From Bacteroidales bacterium (GTDB lineage Bacteria; Bacteroidota; Bacteroidia; Bacteroidales; P3), in contig JAISVE010000180.1 of assembly GCA_031271725.1 (NCBI GenBank), forward strand, positions 1 to 5,581: a stretch of DNA of 5,581 nt. Reading direction: 5' to 3'. Every line of letters starts with the position of its first letter. Position 1 is the stretch's first letter. Under the pieces are notes generated by a model. The model saw only the letters and a list, made by a program, of their open reading frames with translations. It did not search any database and was not told the DNA's origin. Shown in pieces: positions 4,904 to 5,581 of the stretch. Position numbers and translations under genes: made by a program.

Positions 4904-5581
4904 TTAAGCACCACTGAGAATTCCGCTAATACTATTGTTAACGGTAACTTTTGTTGAGGAAGCACCTGAAAGCATAATGTCCAAGTCATCAGTTTCAAAG
5001 TCCAAGGTGTTAAAATCGGAACTTCCACCGCCGTCAAATGAGGTTTCGGTGGCATAGCCGCTTGCCTGAAATGTTGAGGCACCGGAGCAAACAACTTTGC
5101 AGTAGTTAAGGTTAGCGTTATCTAATATTATTTTTGAAGCCCCCGCAATATCAGCGTCAATTCTGTTGCCTCTGAATGTAAAATCTTCGATGCGGGACGC
5201 ACCGCTTAGAGTTATTTCAAGGTTCTCTCCCGTGCATATCAAGCCCTCTATTTCTGACGCTCCGGATAATGAAATGTCTTTGCATAAGGCAAAATTTCCG
5301 TAAGTTTCTATATCAGCGGCTCCGCTTGCTGCAATCTTTTCAAGAGAGGTGGCACTTATTTTTGCACGAAAAACTCTATGCCAAGTTCTTCCCCTTAATG
5401 GATTAACTTTAAGATATAAATATCCGTTGGAACGTAATTCTGCCGAAACACGATTTTCTGCCGCTAAGGAGTATTCGAGTAAAGCACTATTGCTTGTGCT
5501 GTCTTGGGTGATAACCACATCCCAAGGACCTTCGAGAATAATTCCTTTTATTTGTTGCTCTCCAATTGAAAGTTGTTGTTG
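4904..5581 (-). CDS. DUF2807 (GIN-domain) surface protein, 5' part beyond window, premature stop
   Basis: The frame is open from the right edge of the window to a TAA at 4906-4904, giving 225 visible codons. A GTG at 5518 could act as a start, but 21 codons upstream of it are also open and match the family (IKGIILEGPWDVVITQ, the usual start of the domain), so the true N-terminus lies outside the window. The visible part is a DUF2807 domain (putative auto-transporter adhesin head, GIN). It shows repeated beta-helix-like rungs of about 20 residues marked by SGA: ASGAADIE, LSGASEIE, LSGASRIED, AGASKIIL, CSGASTFQ, LSGASSTKV and ILSGA. Such proteins are usually exported or outer-surface in Bacteroidota; their function is unproven. 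The stop falls right after the last SGA, where the family normally has Ser. The gene converges on the TIGR02757 gene. Confidence 0.85.
   Translation of the reverse strand, partial: QQQLSIGEQQIKGIILEGPWDVVITQDSTSNSALLEYSLAAENRVSAELRSNGYLYLKVNPLRGRTWHRVFRAKISATSLEKIAASGAADIETYGNFALCKDISLSGASEIEGLICTGENLEITLSGASRIEDFTFRGNRIDADIAGASKIILDNANLNYCKVVCSGASTFQASGYATETSFDGGGSSDFNTLDFETDDLDIMLSGASSTKVTVNNSISGILSGA

Noticed and set aside
4826..4904. Bidirectional terminator between the convergent TIGR02757 and DUF2807 genes
   Set aside because: No GC-rich stem with a T-run on either strand; the interval is better explained as the former coding end of the DUF2807 gene.

Overview
The window looks like part of a chromosome from a member of the Bacteroidota, most likely Bacteroidales. 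Four things point that way: A-rich start regions without Shine-Dalgarno sequences; a TIGR02757/DUF2400 protein; a DUF2807 (GIN-domain) surface protein; and a SUMF1-type exported protein of the style common in gut and oral Bacteroidales. Base composition is moderately AT-rich. No tRNA, rRNA, CRISPR array, transposase or reverse transcriptase is visible.

Layout. Bases 1-46 hold the apparent 3' end of an upstream gene, and this end is made of a repeat copy. Six tightly packed + strand genes follow: an iron-type superoxide dismutase (80-664), an exported SUMF1/FGE-like protein (699-1631), a YqeY-type GatB-tail protein (1657-2109), a short IspG (2114-3217), a fumarylacetoacetate-hydrolase-family enzyme (3214-3858, ATGA overlap with ispG) and a TIGR02757/DUF2400 protein (3867-4826). 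A DUF2807 gene (4904-5581) runs towards them on the - strand and is cut by the right edge of the window. Spacings are 34, 25, 4, -4 and 8 bases, so the last four + strand genes, and perhaps all six, could be co-transcribed. IspG serves isoprenoid synthesis and the superoxide dismutase serves oxygen tolerance. I see no single pathway that unites the row.

The most striking feature is an imperfect-palindrome element of about 121 bp. Two complete copies lie in the same frame inside the TIGR02757 gene. Each adds about 40 Arg/Glu/Lys-rich codons, one at the N-terminus and one in an internal linker. A third, edge-truncated copy lies in reverse orientation at bases 1-37 and seems to encode the C-terminus of the upstream gene. 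The two full copies differ at 14 of 120 aligned bases (my count). Every altered codon changes the amino acid, while six of the 14 changes form three compensatory base pairs in the terminal arms. The nucleic-acid fold, not the peptide, therefore appears to be what is conserved. In behaviour this resembles the Rickettsia palindromic elements, but here in a Bacteroidota-like genome.

Other points: the C-terminus of the SUMF1 protein has a codon pattern like the variable region of a diversity-generating retroelement. IspG resembles the long plant/Bacteroidetes type but lacks the middle domain. The DUF2807 frame carries an apparent Ser-to-stop change, after which 26 more family-like codons continue to a stop that overlaps the stop of the convergent gene.
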